This document shows positions 17,179 to 25,786 of a DNA stretch of 64,000 nucleotides, in pieces. Origin of the DNA: Pseudomonas sp. FP198 (GTDB taxonomy: Bacteria > Pseudomonadota > Gammaproteobacteria > Pseudomonadales > Pseudomonadaceae); NCBI RefSeq assembly GCF_030687895.1, contig NZ_CP117452.1, positions 5,006,001 to 5,070,000 of the forward strand. Direction: 5' to 3'. The position numbers and the translations under genes are program-made. The notes beneath the pieces are model-generated. The model had not been told where the DNA came from. It was given only the letters and a program-made list of their open reading frames with translations, and did not search any database. Each line of letters starts with the position of its first letter. Positions within the stretch are counted from its first letter, which is position 1.

Positions 17179-17292
17179 ATAAGGTTATAAAAATGCTTAA
17201 GACTCAATGCGAAGGTTCATAGGACTCCGGCCTATGCGCACAACTCGCGAATGATGAATGGGCGTGTTTCTCGCAGTTACGTCCTCCTACCC

Positions 17293-18222
17293 CTAATGCG
17301 AAGAAACATAACCCGACGCCGCAGCCCCCTCCGGCAACGCATAAGTCGCCCTCATCCATTCCACCTCGGCCTGCGGCGTCCGACCAAACATCCGCTTGAA
17401 CTCGCGGCTGAATTGCGAGGCGCTCTCATAGCCGACACTGAACGCCGCCGTCGAGGCGTTCATGGTGTTGCGCAGCATCAATAATCGCGCCTGGTGCAGG
17501 CGGGTCGACTTCAGGTACTGCATGGGTGATGCGCCCGTCACGTTGCGAAAATGCAGGTAAAAGTTGGGGACGCTCATGCCGGCTTCCTGCGCCAGGGTTT
17601 CGACGTCCAGATGCTCGTGATAGCAACTGTGGATCTTGCGTATCGCCCGGGTGATCTTGCCGAAATGTCCCCGGCGACTGAGGGCGGCGCGCATCGAGCC
17701 GCCCTGTTCGCCGGTCAGGATTCGATAGTAGATTTCCCGCATCAGAGACGGGCCCAGTATTTGCGCCTCGCCCGGACGGCTCATCGCCTCGAGGAAGCGC
17801 AGCGTCGAGGTGCGCAGCGGCTCATCCATGGGCGAGGCGTACATGCCTTTGGGCTGGGCGTCGCTGGGGCCGTGGGTTTCGTCCACTTGCAACATGAGTT
17901 CGCTGGCCAGTTGCAAGTCGAGGCGCATGTAGACCGCCAACATGGGTTCCGAGGCGCTGGCGTCGGTCTCCATGGTGAATGGAACGGGGACAGACACCAC
18001 CAGGTAATGCTGGGCGTCATAGACATAGACGTCATCGCCGAGATAACCGCGCTTGCGCCCCTGGCAGAGGATCACGATGCCGGGTTCATACAGCACCGGC
18101 GTGCGCGTCAGGGGGCGGTTCGAACGCAGGAAGCGGACGTCGTCCAGCGCGCTGAGGTTGTAGCCTTCCACCGGTGCGAGCTGTTCCATCAGCTGCACCA
18201 TGCGCGCAGCGGCCTGAGTCAT
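17293..18222 (-). CDS. AraC-family transcriptional regulator
   Basis: A 309-residue protein with an AraC_N sensor domain (residues about 20-180, LYEPGIVILCQGRKRGYLG) and a C-terminal double helix-turn-helix. The second part contains LAQEAGMSVPNFYLHFRNVTG, SPMQYLKSTRLHQARLLM and the signature SVGYESASQFSREFKRMFG. It lies 24 bp downstream of the SDR gene on the same strand. In relatives such regulators often control an adjacent oxidoreductase, so it probably controls the SDR. Confidence 0.88.
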   Translation of the reverse strand: MTQAAARMVQLMEQLAPVEGYNLSALDDVRFLRSNRPLTRTPVLYEPGIVILCQGRKRGYLGDDVYVYDAQHYLVVSVPVPFTMETDASASEPMLAVYMRLDLQLASELMLQVDETHGPSDAQPKGMYASPMDEPLRTSTLRFLEAMSRPGEAQILGPSLMREIYYRILTGEQGGSMRAALSRRGHFGKITRAIRKIHSCYHEHLDVETLAQEAGMSVPNFYLHFRNVTGASPMQYLKSTRLHQARLLMLRNTMNASTAAFSVGYESASQFSREFKRMFGRTPQAEVEWMRATYALPEGAAASGYVSSH

Positions 18223-18246
18223 CGAAGTCCCCTTTTTGCTGGCCGT

Positions 18247-19075
18247 TCAACTGTCGGTCGAACGGGTCAGCGCTTCCCATTGATCAATCTCACTGGCGGC
18301 ACTACTCAGCTTTTCCCGCACCAGCTTCAGCGCATCACTGCCCAACAGTAAATGCGCGGGTGGCGTCGGGCTGGCAATGATCTGCAGCATGGCCTGCGCC
18401 GCTTTCCGCGGATCGCCCAGTTGTTTGCCGCTTTTCTCCACGCGCGCTTTACGTATCGGATCGAAACTGGCGTCGTAGTCGGCAATGCTCCGCGCCGTGC
18501 GCTGCATCGAACGGCCGGCCCAGTCGGTGCGAAACGAGCCGGGCGCGACGGCCGTCACGAAGATGTTGAACGGTAGCAGCTCCTTGCTCAGCGTATCGGA
18601 GAGACCTTCGAGGGCAAACTTGCTCGCGCAGTAATAGGAGATGCCCGGCATGGTAATCGTGCCGCCCATGGAAGTGATATTGAGGATATGACCGGCACGG
18701 CGCTGGCGAAAATACGGCACGAAGGCCTTGGTCACCGCCACCGCGCCAAACACGTTGACGTCGAATTGACGACGCATTTCCTCCAGTGGCGACTCTTCGA
18801 AGATGCCTTCGTGGCCGTAACCGGCGTTATTGACCAACACGTCGACCGGGCCGTGGGCAGCCTCCGTCGCCGCCACAACGGCGTCGATTCGATTGAACTC
18901 GGTGACGTCCAGGATGACGCCATGGGCACGCTCCGTGGACAGCGACTCGAAGGCCTGCAACGCCGCCTCATTGCGCACTGTGCCGATGACACGGTGGCCC
19001 GCTGCAAGTGCCTCCTGCGCCAGGGCGTTGCCCAGGCCACTGCTCACGCGGTGATGAATAGGGTTTTTCTGCCAT
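18247..19075 (-). pseudogene. SDR oxidoreductase with a disrupted 5' end
   Basis: From about codon 10 the frame is a normal classical SDR: VSSGLGNALAQEALAAGHRV, LVNNAGYGHEG and catalytic YYCASKFALEGLSD, ending near residue 280. The natural start at ATG 19075 (MAEK) is out of frame with it. Between that ATG and VSSGLG there are 25 bases where 27 would encode the expected TLFITG. Two single-base losses, one in the A5 run and one in the CCGC that should read CCGGC, explain this. The open frame instead enters from further upstream and loses the first glycine of TGxxxGxG. This is either real inactivation or a sequence error. Confidence 0.75.
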
Positions 19076-19232
19076 GCATGGCGAACTCCAATGGATAAGC
19101 GAGAGGCCATGGTAACGATGGAGAAATGTCCCACCTATGCCGGTTTGCCTTGGGGCATTGCCCATTCCTATCAGCGCGTCATATACCGGGGCCGATCACT
19201 TTTCAACGGCTGGATAAAGCCGCATCGATTTT

Positions 19233-19324
19233 GTGGCGAGGGAGCTTGCTCCCGCTGGGGCGCGCAGCGGCCCTACGATTTTTCGGTCGCTGCGCAACCG
19301 AGCGGGAGCAAGCTCCCTCGCCAC
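19233..19324. repeat. REPIN (GTGGCGAGGGAGC family)
   Basis: The two arms at 19233-19256 and 19301-19324 are perfect 24-bp inverted copies. Each contains its own small palindrome GGGAGCTTGCTCCC, and they are separated by 44 bp. This is the doublet form of the common fluorescens-group REP sequence. Copies also occur at 25601, 40269 and 47518. Confidence 0.9.
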
Positions 19325-19722
19325 GGTCCGATCGTTGATCATGACAATGGCCCGAATGGACAATAGCTCGACCCTGTTTATACCCGCAAAGCGATGTAGG
19401 GATAGTCAGCAGTTTAAAAGTCCAAGCTCCTACATGAAGCACGGAAAGCGCTGTCTTGTGGCGCTTGAGCTAGGCGGCCTATAGTTCCTCGTCGCCCCGA
19501 TGGCGACTCGGGTTTGGCGACCCGGCAACGAGGTGCGAGAGCGATCTGCTTGTTTGCAGGCGTCCCCGCATCAGCGATACTGCCACCACAATGGCAGTTG
19601 TACGCGGGAGATCTCCGGGTCTGCCGGTACCTCGTTCCGGTTCGCCAACCTGCGTACGGCTGCCACCATTCGTTTGGCGACGATTAGTTGGTAGCTCTCA
19701 CTTAATAACGAGGTTACAACTC
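19325..19722. other. Possibly structured leader region of the small gene at 19723
   Basis: After the REPIN this 398-bp stretch has no supported gene. From about 19486 it has repeated and complementary words: CCTCGT and ACGAGG, TTTGGCGACCCGG and TTTGGCGACGAT, and CGTTCCGGTTCGCCAACC. They could form several hairpins just before the ribosome site. I recall similar long GC-rich leaders before small Pseudomonas genes of this sort, but no named RNA family is claimed. Confidence 0.35.
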
Positions 19723-19995
19723 ATGACTCGATACATGCCCATCACCGGCGTCGACTGCGTTCCCGCTACCCTGCTGATCGACACCGAAGCCCCGCTTGAT
19801 GTTCTCTTCGAAACCGCTGACTACCGCATCCGAACCGTGACCCAACTGCTGGAAAATATCGCGTTCCGTTCAGAGATCAGCTCCGACACGCTGGTGCTGT
19901 CCGACTTCTGCAAAATGCTGACAATAGCGCTGCGCGACGGGTGCGATGTGATGGATGTGATTGGCAGACGATTGCGGGAGCAGGCAACTGAATGA
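19723..19995 (+). CDS. Small Pseudomonas-type protein of unknown function (90 residues)
   Basis: ATG 19723 is preceded by AACGAGG with proper spacing. The product (MTRYMPITGVDCVPATLLID, then LFETADYRIRTVTQLLENI and FCKMLTIALRDGCDVMDVIG) is acidic, has no signal or membrane segment, and looks mostly helical. I do not recognise a characterised family; small proteins of this kind seem common in fluorescens-group genomes. A strong terminator follows directly, so it is a single-gene unit. Confidence 0.7.
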   Translation: MTRYMPITGVDCVPATLLIDTEAPLDVLFETADYRIRTVTQLLENIAFRSEISSDTLVLSDFCKMLTIALRDGCDVMDVIGRRLREQATE

Positions 19996-20002
19996 TAAAA
20001 AA

Positions 20003-20025
20003 GGGGCGACCTTTCGGGTCGCCCC
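20003..20025 (+). terminator. Rho-independent terminator
   Basis: GGGGCGACC and GGTCGCCCC form a perfect 9-bp GC-rich stem around TTTCG, 8 bp after the stop at 19995. The T-tract is poor on the plus strand and an A-run precedes the stem, so it could also work for the minus-strand toxin/immunity pair. Confidence 0.7.
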
Positions 20026-20307
20026 TGTCATTCAACGCTTTATCAGCGCACGCCTTACTGACTGTTTCATCTAGTAGCTACGGCAAAGACGTCCACTACA
20101 ATCAGGCGCATGACCCAGATTAACTCCGTCCGGAAGCGAGAATCTGCTGAGGACTGACCAACCTGACCGAAGCGCCTTCATCACCAAACCCGGTGACGAA
20201 TTCCTGCGGTATCCACATTATCCTTTGAGTTTCATTGGCGGATATGTTGAAAGCACGGACCCGAGCCTCCGGGGTATACCTAAACTATCCTCTAAGTGCC
20301 GTTTACG
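20026..20307. other. 282-bp intergenic region, nothing firmly recognised
   Basis: One plus-strand frame (about 20115-20330) stays open and reads gene-like (LLRTDQPDRSAFITKPGDEF, then YPHYPLSFIGGY). It has no start codon and runs into the immunity gene on the other strand. It may be a gene remnant but no family is recognised. Confidence 0.25.
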
Positions 20308-20712
20308 CTACCCCACCTCCTCCTCTATGCCCCCAACAAAGTCCTCAATAATTCGCCTATCTGAGTCATTTTTTGCAGAACGACGTAACACGGGGACTAG
20401 ATAATAGAGTAACAATTCGCGCCTAGCAGCATCTTTCGGCAGAGCTTCCTTAACACAGCCGACCATAGAAGCTACAGACATGATAGATGCGAACGCCTCG
20501 TATCCTCGATAACCTGAAAAAGGCAGCTTTTTAAAGAAATGATTCGCCAAACGCTGCTGTTCAGTTTTTTTCCATGATCGATGGGGTAGAAGAAAAATTG
20601 CCTCCCCCCATTCATCAGATTCTATTGGATATGTATCAATCAACCAGTCGGCAGCTTGATCGGAGCTCATTTTTGAAAGCTGTTTACACAGTTCCGCCTG
20701 TCGTGCGTCCAT
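20308..20712 (-). CDS. Probable immunity protein of the adjacent toxin remnant
   Basis: A 134-residue, probably all-helical soluble protein (MDARQAELCKQLSKMSSDQA, then ADWLIDTYPIESDEWGEAIF and RRIIEDFVGGIEEEVG). It is acidic and has no signal peptide. It starts 7 bp after the stop of the toxin-like C-terminal fragment. That is the standard place of an immunity gene in polymorphic-toxin cassettes. GC content is lower than in its neighbours, typical of such exchanged cassettes. The immunity function is inferred from context and general character only. Confidence 0.55.
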   Translation of the reverse strand: MDARQAELCKQLSKMSSDQAADWLIDTYPIESDEWGEAIFLLPHRSWKKTEQQRLANHFFKKLPFSGYRGYEAFASIMSVASMVGCVKEALPKDAARRELLLYYLVPVLRRSAKNDSDRRIIEDFVGGIEEEVG

Positions 20713-20719
20713 ACCAAAC

Positions 20720-21133
20720 CTATTTAGGGTTAAACAAATTTTGGGGCAGCCCAGAGTTATCTTTCAACGAAGCAGGCGGCTTGTAATGCCCTGAGCTGTT
20801 ATCCCACTTCGTTATAGTGCCTCGCTCTGGTCCTTGGTTGTTCCCGAAGCGAATAGAGCCCGCGTATTTAACGTCTTTACCACCACTAAGCCCAAGATGG
20901 GTTGAAAACCCTTCGTTGATATTCGGCCTACTAACTTTAATAGTCCCATCCGGCAACGTAACAAAATCATATGAGCCTGAGGGAGTAATTCTGCCGCCTG
21001 CTTGCCCTTGGAGCCAATACCGCCCTGACTCGTCCTGAACCAGAGTTCTTATTGGTCGCTGTGCGATAGCTGGATCAGACGGAAAAACGTTAGTAAGTGT
21101 GCCACGCTCAGTAAGATTCGGAACAGTCTGCAC
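20720..21133 (-). pseudogene. Orphan C-terminal toxin domain of a polymorphic toxin
   Basis: The frame encodes 137 residues from a GTG at 21133 and is closed 5' by an in-frame TGA about 30 bp upstream. It contains GRYWLQGQAGGRI, FVTLPDGTIKVSRPNINEG, FSTHLGLSGGKDVKYAGSI and WDNSSGHYKPPASL. This is the kind of compact domain found at the C-terminus of Rhs/CDI/S-type toxins, after a long delivery part that is absent here. The residues GGKPQVQTVPNL just before the GTG read like the end of such a longer protein. It is most likely a displaced or truncated cassette kept with its immunity gene. Confidence 0.55.
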
Positions 21134-21198
21134 CTGTGGTTTACCGCCAACGGCACCACGTCAGTTCAGGAGAGGGAAAACTTTCTGCGTAAAAAAGA

Positions 21199-21220
21199 GA
21201 CGCATCTCACAGGATGCGTC
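21199..21220 (-). terminator. Rho-independent terminator of the phosphatase operon
   Basis: Read on the minus strand, GACGCATC and GATGCGTC form an 8-bp stem with a 6-nt loop, followed by TCTTTTTT. It lies 48 bp after the PAP2 phosphatase stop. Confidence 0.8.
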
Positions 21221-21267
21221 CAAATGGCTTGGCTGACCCGCGCTTCCGCAGTTTTCAGGCCTGCCGT

Positions 21268-22113
21268 TCAGGTGGAGGAAGGCGCGTTGCCCAACGCCGG
21301 CACGACGGGCGGCACCGTGCGCTGTCGATTCGACAGCGGCTGCTCCAAGGCGCCTCGTCCATAAAACAGCAACGCCATCAACCAACAGCTCAACCAGACA
21401 AAAATCCCGGCCCAGAAGGTATGGGACATGTAGTGCCAACCCTGCAGGACCCGCGTCGTGCCATAGACGAACCCCAAGGCCAACGCCCCATACATCACCG
21501 CCTTGGAATGACGCCAGCGATAACGACGGGCGACGAAGTACAGCGCCAGCAGGGTGAAGCCGCCGGACGCATGACCACCCGGCCAGCAACGGCCGTCACC
21601 GGCGACTTTCAGCAGGTCGAAATTCTGGAACCATTCCTTGTGCTCGATCTTGCCGGCGTATTGCGTGGTTTCCACCGGGCAGTACACGCTGGTATGGCCC
21701 TTGAGGTAATGGATAACCCCGGTACTGAGCGAAAAAGCGAAGACAACGTAGAGGAAATCGCGACGGTGTTTGTAGGCAAAACGTAGCGGTTTGGCCAGTC
21801 GGGTTCTGTCCAATACGCGAAGTAGCCCAGGGCGTTTTTCCGGTGTGAGCAGCGGCCAGAAAAACGACAGCACGGCGCCGATTATGGCCGCCTCCCCCGT
21901 CCAGTTCGGAATGGCCCGGGCCCATTTGTGAGTGATTTGCTCGAACAGCCGCACATGCCCCAACGGAAAGACCTGATGCAACGGGTCATAGAAAAGATTG
22001 CTGATGGTTATGTCGATACGGGTCAGATCGAACAGCAGGAACACCACGGCGGCACAGGCCAGGGGAATTCCGAGGTTGAGCCCGTAGAAACGGGCGCGGG
22101 CAGACGTCAGCAT
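21268..22113 (-). CDS. PAP2-family membrane phosphatase (lipid phosphatase type)
   Basis: A 281-residue inner-membrane protein with about six hydrophobic segments. The PAP2 catalytic signature is complete in the order expected: KGHTSVYCP near residue 145 for the first motif, PGGHASGG near 179, and TRVLQGWHYMSHTFWAG near 225. The active site faces the periplasm. Family members remove phosphate from lipid A, phosphatidylglycerophosphate or undecaprenyl pyrophosphate. The next gene upstream is an Ais-like histidine phosphatase, which favours a role in envelope lipid or LPS dephosphorylation. Confidence 0.9.
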   Translation of the reverse strand: MLTSARARFYGLNLGIPLACAAVVFLLFDLTRIDITISNLFYDPLHQVFPLGHVRLFEQITHKWARAIPNWTGEAAIIGAVLSFFWPLLTPEKRPGLLRVLDRTRLAKPLRFAYKHRRDFLYVVFAFSLSTGVIHYLKGHTSVYCPVETTQYAGKIEHKEWFQNFDLLKVAGDGRCWPGGHASGGFTLLALYFVARRYRWRHSKAVMYGALALGFVYGTTRVLQGWHYMSHTFWAGIFVWLSCWLMALLFYGRGALEQPLSNRQRTVPPVVPALGNAPSST

Positions 22114-22137
22114 GAGCGGTCCTGGTCGTGGGAAGAA

Positions 22138-22830
22138 TTACTGGAATGTCACCGAGCGCCAGTCAGGGGCTTCGATAAAACCGAGCAACCGTGGCGCTTG
22201 TGGCTCGGCGATGGAAACGAACAGCGAGGCGCCATAGCCGAACGTCGAGGTCGGGCGCAGAAGCGCGGTTTCCATCGCCTGCATGCATTCGCTGTGGGTG
22301 ACCAGGATCAGGTTGCGACCGGCCACTTTGTGGGCCAGGGCATTGCGCAGCAAATCATGTCGGCAGTTGAACAGCCAATCATCACCGGCACTCACCTTGT
22401 TGAACATGTACCCCGCCGTCTGCGCGGTGCGCACCCGTGGGCTGTTGTAAAGGTCAACGTGGTCCAGGCCCAGCTGTTCGAACCGGGCCCCGAGCCCCAC
22501 CGCAACGGCACGGGCGCGGTCGGTGATGCCTTCGCGGTCACCCAGGCACGCAGCCTTGGAGTGGTCGCAGCGCTCGACATGGCGCACCAGCACGATCATT
22601 TCGCCCTTGGCCCAGCCATTGGCCAGGGCCCGGGCGCCGGCGACGTTGCCGTGGGCCAGGTCCGGCACCGCTGCCGGGCTGAGTAGCCACAGCACCAATG
22701 GCACAGCCAGCAGCGCTGAGGCAAGCACGACCACGGTGTTTTGGTAACGGGCAAAACGGCGCCTGTCGATCGAGCGCGTCAGGCCGAAAAGACTCAGTCT
22801 CAGTTCCACATCAAGCCGCCCCGACGGCAT
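22138..22830 (-). CDS. Histidine phosphatase family protein, Ais/PmrG-like
   Basis: A 230-residue protein with an N-terminal membrane anchor (VVVLASALLAVPLVLWLL, about residues 33-51) and a periplasm-facing phosphoglycerate-mutase-like domain. The phosphohistidine motif is LVRHVERCDHS near residue 80; the usual RHGE is RHVE here, as the RHxE core allows. A second histidine occurs in LVTHSE near 177. The RHxERCD form is found in the LPS core heptose-phosphate phosphatase Ais/PmrG. It is 24 bp upstream of the PAP2 gene and likely forms an operon with it for envelope phosphate remodelling. Confidence 0.82.
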   Translation of the reverse strand: MPSGRLDVELRLSLFGLTRSIDRRRFARYQNTVVVLASALLAVPLVLWLLSPAAVPDLAHGNVAGARALANGWAKGEMIVLVRHVERCDHSKAACLGDREGITDRARAVAVGLGARFEQLGLDHVDLYNSPRVRTAQTAGYMFNKVSAGDDWLFNCRHDLLRNALAHKVAGRNLILVTHSECMQAMETALLRPTSTFGYGASLFVSIAEPQAPRLLGFIEAPDWRSVTFQ

Positions 22831-22927
22831 CCACCCAGTGATTCGATGGCGCGACAGTAGAGAGGCCGACGTAGGCAGGCAGTGAAAGCGATGTGAAAAA
22901 AAACTTCGGATTCAACGATCGCGCCGC

Positions 22928-24508
22928 TCACAGCGCTCGATCAGTTACCTCGCCATCCACCAGCCGCCGAATCCCTAGCGGATTGCCGTTCTGCAATGCG
23001 GGGGGCAACAACGCATCCGGGTAATTCTGGAAACACACCGGCCGCAGGAAGCGATCGATGGCCAACGTGCCCACTGACGTTCCTCGTGAATCGGATGTCG
23101 CCGGATACGGTCCGCCGTGCACCATCGCCTCGCACACCTCCACCCCGGTCGGATAGCCGTTGAGCAGGATCCGCCCGACTTTTTCCTGCAGTACTTCTGT
23201 CAGCCAACGGTACTCCAGTAATTCGTCAGCCTCGCCGATCAACGTGGCCGTCAATTGTCCGCGCAGGCCGTGCAGCGCCGCCGCCAACTGTGTCCGATTC
23301 TCCACTTCGATGACGATGGTGGTCGGCCCGAACACTTCCTCCTGAAGCAATGCATCGCCCTTGAGCAACAGGCTGACATCGGCCTTGAACACCTGCGGCT
23401 GTGCCTGGTTGCCCTGTTGCGGCTTGCCCGCCAGGTGCGTCAGGCCCGGATGTTCGAGCAGCTCACCGAGGCTGCGGCTGTAACTGGCCAAGGTGCCCGG
23501 GTTGAGCATGGTTTGTGGCGGTTGCTGGTTCATGCTCGCGCAGAAGCGTTCCAGGAACAGGCTGAGCTGCGGCGAGCGCAGGCCAATGACCAAACCCGGA
23601 TTCGTACAGAACTGACCGCATCCCAACGTCACCGAACCGGCCAACTGCACCGCGATCTGCTCGCCGCGTACCGCCAACGCTTCGGGCAGCAGGAACACCG
23701 GATTGATGCTCGACATTTCGGCGAACACCGGAATCGGCTGTGGCCGGGTGGCGGCCATGTGGCTCAAGGCGTTGCCACCCTTCAGCGAACCGGTGAAGCC
23801 CACCGCCTGAATGGCCGGATGCTTGACCAGCCATTCACCGACACCCCCGCCATAAATCATGTTGAACACGCCGGCCGGCATTTCAGTTCGTTCAGCGGCA
23901 CGGATGACCGCGTCCGCCACCCACTCGGCAGTCGCCATATGGCCACTGTGGGCCTTGAACACCACCGGGCACCCCGCTGCCAGCGCCGAAGCGGTGTCGC
24001 CGCCAGCCGTGGAAAAGGCCAGCGGAAAGTTGCTCGCGCCAAACACCGCCACCGGCCCCAGGGCGATGCGGTATTGACGCAGATCCGGACGTGGCAGTGG
24101 CTGGCGATCGGGCAATGCGCGGTCAATCCGCGCACCGTAGAAGTCGCCACGACGCAGCACGCTTGCAAACAGACGCAACTGGCTGCTGGTGCGACCGCGC
24201 TCCCCTTGAATGCGCCCGGCAGGCAATGCGGTTTCGCGGCACACGGTGGCGACGAAGTCATCGCCCAGCGCGTCGATTTCCTCGGCGATTGCATCGAGAA
24301 ACGACGCGCGTTTTTCCGCGCTCAGATTGCGGTAATCCGGATAAGCCGTAGCGGCAGCCTTGGCGGCGGCATCCACTTCGGCTTCGGATGCCTGGAAGAA
24401 GGTGCCGGGCAAGGGCTCGCCGGTGCTCGCATCGAAGCTTTGCAGTTGCAGGGTGCCGTTGGCGCTGCGACGGCCGCCGATGTAGTTGTATCCCTGTGGC
24501 AATGTCAT
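22928..24508 (-). CDS. 2-oxoglutarate semialdehyde dehydrogenase (NADP-type aldehyde dehydrogenase)
   Basis: A 526-residue aldehyde dehydrogenase of the KGSADH group, longer than common ALDHs. GPVAVFGASNFPLAFS with GCPVVFKAHSGH (near residue 160-195) forms the cofactor region, VGFTGSLKGG follows near residue 245, and the catalytic Cys is in GCGQFCTNPGLV near residue 305. The enzyme oxidises 2-oxoglutarate semialdehyde to 2-oxoglutarate, the last step of non-phosphorylating sugar-acid pathways. It follows the AraD1-type gene by 23 bp, which supports that role. Confidence 0.9.
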   Translation of the reverse strand: MTLPQGYNYIGGRRSANGTLQLQSFDASTGEPLPGTFFQASEAEVDAAAKAAATAYPDYRNLSAEKRASFLDAIAEEIDALGDDFVATVCRETALPAGRIQGERGRTSSQLRLFASVLRRGDFYGARIDRALPDRQPLPRPDLRQYRIALGPVAVFGASNFPLAFSTAGGDTASALAAGCPVVFKAHSGHMATAEWVADAVIRAAERTEMPAGVFNMIYGGGVGEWLVKHPAIQAVGFTGSLKGGNALSHMAATRPQPIPVFAEMSSINPVFLLPEALAVRGEQIAVQLAGSVTLGCGQFCTNPGLVIGLRSPQLSLFLERFCASMNQQPPQTMLNPGTLASYSRSLGELLEHPGLTHLAGKPQQGNQAQPQVFKADVSLLLKGDALLQEEVFGPTTIVIEVENRTQLAAALHGLRGQLTATLIGEADELLEYRWLTEVLQEKVGRILLNGYPTGVEVCEAMVHGGPYPATSDSRGTSVGTLAIDRFLRPVCFQNYPDALLPPALQNGNPLGIRRLVDGEVTDRAL

Positions 24509-24531
24509 GAGGGCATTTTCCTGTTGAAGGC

Positions 24532-25527
24532 TTAGAGCGCACGCACCTGGCCGATGGGCAGCGGCTGGGCACTTTCGCCGATACCGTTGACCAGCGGCGC
24601 ACCGAACTCATCGAGGCTGATCCGGAAGCGATCCCCCGGCTGTGTCTTCACACCGTCGGCGAATGACAGGGTAGCGGTGCCGAAGTAATGCACATGCACA
24701 TCACCCGGTCGCAAGAACTGCGCGTACTTGAAGTGGTGAAATTCCAGGTTGGCCAGGCTGTGGCACATGTTGTCCTCGCCGCTGAGAAAAGCCTTCTCCC
24801 AGAGGGTTTCGCCATTGCGCTCGATGCGACTGGTGCCGACCAGATGCCTGGGCAGCTCACCGACGCGCAGCTCCGGGCCGTAGGAGCAACTGCGCAGTTT
24901 CGAGTGGGCGAGGTACAGGTAATTGCGCCGCTCCATGACGTGGTCGGAGAACTCGTTACCCAAGGCATAACCGATGCGATACGGCAGGCCATCGTCGCCA
25001 ATCACATAGAGGCCCGTCAGCTCCGGCTCTTCGCCGGCATCTTCGGCAAACGGAGGCACCGGGAAGTCCGCGCCGGGGCGCACGACGATGCTGCCGTCAC
25101 CCTTGTAGAACCATTCCGGTTGCGCACCGACCTGCCCCGGCGCCGGCTTGCCGCCCTCGATCCCCCATTTGAAAATGCGCATGGTGTCGGTCATGCCGGC
25201 CTCGACCTCACCGTCATGCTGGTGCATCTTGTCCCGCGCCGAGGCGCTGCCCAGATGTGTCAGGCCGGTGCCGCTGATCAGGCAGTGGGCTGGGTCTTCG
25301 TGATCCAGCGGCGGCAGGACTTTGCCTTGGTGCAACAGCGCTGCGTAATCCGGGCCCGGCTCGGTGCCGCGCGAAGCGACTTCTTCATGCAGGCTGCGAT
25401 TGCCGCGGATCGCTGCAAGCGCCAGTTCACGGGTATTGCGGGTTCCTTTGAGCACTTGAACAAGTGCCCCATCGACGACGCCGACCTGGCGCTCTCCGGC
25501 GGTATTTTCAAATTGAATCAGGCGCAT
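24532..25527 (-). CDS. AraD1/GguC-type FAH-fold protein, probable 2-keto-3-deoxy-sugar-acid dehydratase
   Basis: This 331-residue protein belongs to the AraD1 (GguC) branch of the fumarylacetoacetate hydrolase fold. Seen are MRLIQFENTAGERQVGVVDG at the N-terminus, ISGTGLTHLGSASARDKMHQ near residue 90, FYKGDGSIVVRPGADFPVP near 140, and metal-ligand acid residues in EDAGEEPELTGLYVIGDDG. FAH-fold proteins in pentonate pathways dehydrate 2-keto-3-deoxy-pentonate to 2-oxoglutarate semialdehyde. The semialdehyde dehydrogenase directly downstream supports that reaction. No reaction is proven from sequence alone. Confidence 0.82.
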   Translation of the reverse strand: MRLIQFENTAGERQVGVVDGALVQVLKGTRNTRELALAAIRGNRSLHEEVASRGTEPGPDYAALLHQGKVLPPLDHEDPAHCLISGTGLTHLGSASARDKMHQHDGEVEAGMTDTMRIFKWGIEGGKPAPGQVGAQPEWFYKGDGSIVVRPGADFPVPPFAEDAGEEPELTGLYVIGDDGLPYRIGYALGNEFSDHVMERRNYLYLAHSKLRSCSYGPELRVGELPRHLVGTSRIERNGETLWEKAFLSGEDNMCHSLANLEFHHFKYAQFLRPGDVHVHYFGTATLSFADGVKTQPGDRFRISLDEFGAPLVNGIGESAQPLPIGQVRAL

Positions 25528-25600
25528 GGTGGCCTCCAGAAATCAGGGTAGGCGCCGCTCATGTAGGTAACACTGTTCACTCAAGGCAATCGACCAATCC

Positions 25601-25729
25601 GTGGCGAGGGAGCTTGCTCCCGCTCGACTGCGAAGCAGTCGTAGACCGGCGGGCGCGGTGTGCCTGAGGCTCCGCGTTCGGTAGGTTTGGGGCCGCTTCG
25701 CGACCCAGCGGGACAAGCTCCCTCGCCAC
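25601..25729. repeat. REPIN (GTGGCGAGGGAGC family), one arm with a 1-bp deletion
   Basis: Arms lie at 25601-25624 and 25707-25729. The second reads AGCGGGACAAGC where an intact copy has AGCGGGAGCAAGC. The 82-bp spacer is longer than in the other copies. It occupies the gap between the dehydratase and AraD1-type genes, inside the catabolic gene row. Confidence 0.85.
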
Positions 25730-25786
25730 AGGTCCATCATCTTTTCTTGAGTGAACAGCACTACGCTCATGTACGGCGCGTCCAGG

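Noticed and set aside
19233-19324. REPIN arms considered as CRISPR repeats or insertion-sequence ends
   Set aside because: Only two inverted arms per site, no regular array and no transposase between them; the pattern is that of REPINs.
20115-20330. Gene-like plus-strand frame downstream of the small gene
   Set aside because: No start codon and it runs into the immunity gene on the other strand; a remnant cannot be shown.
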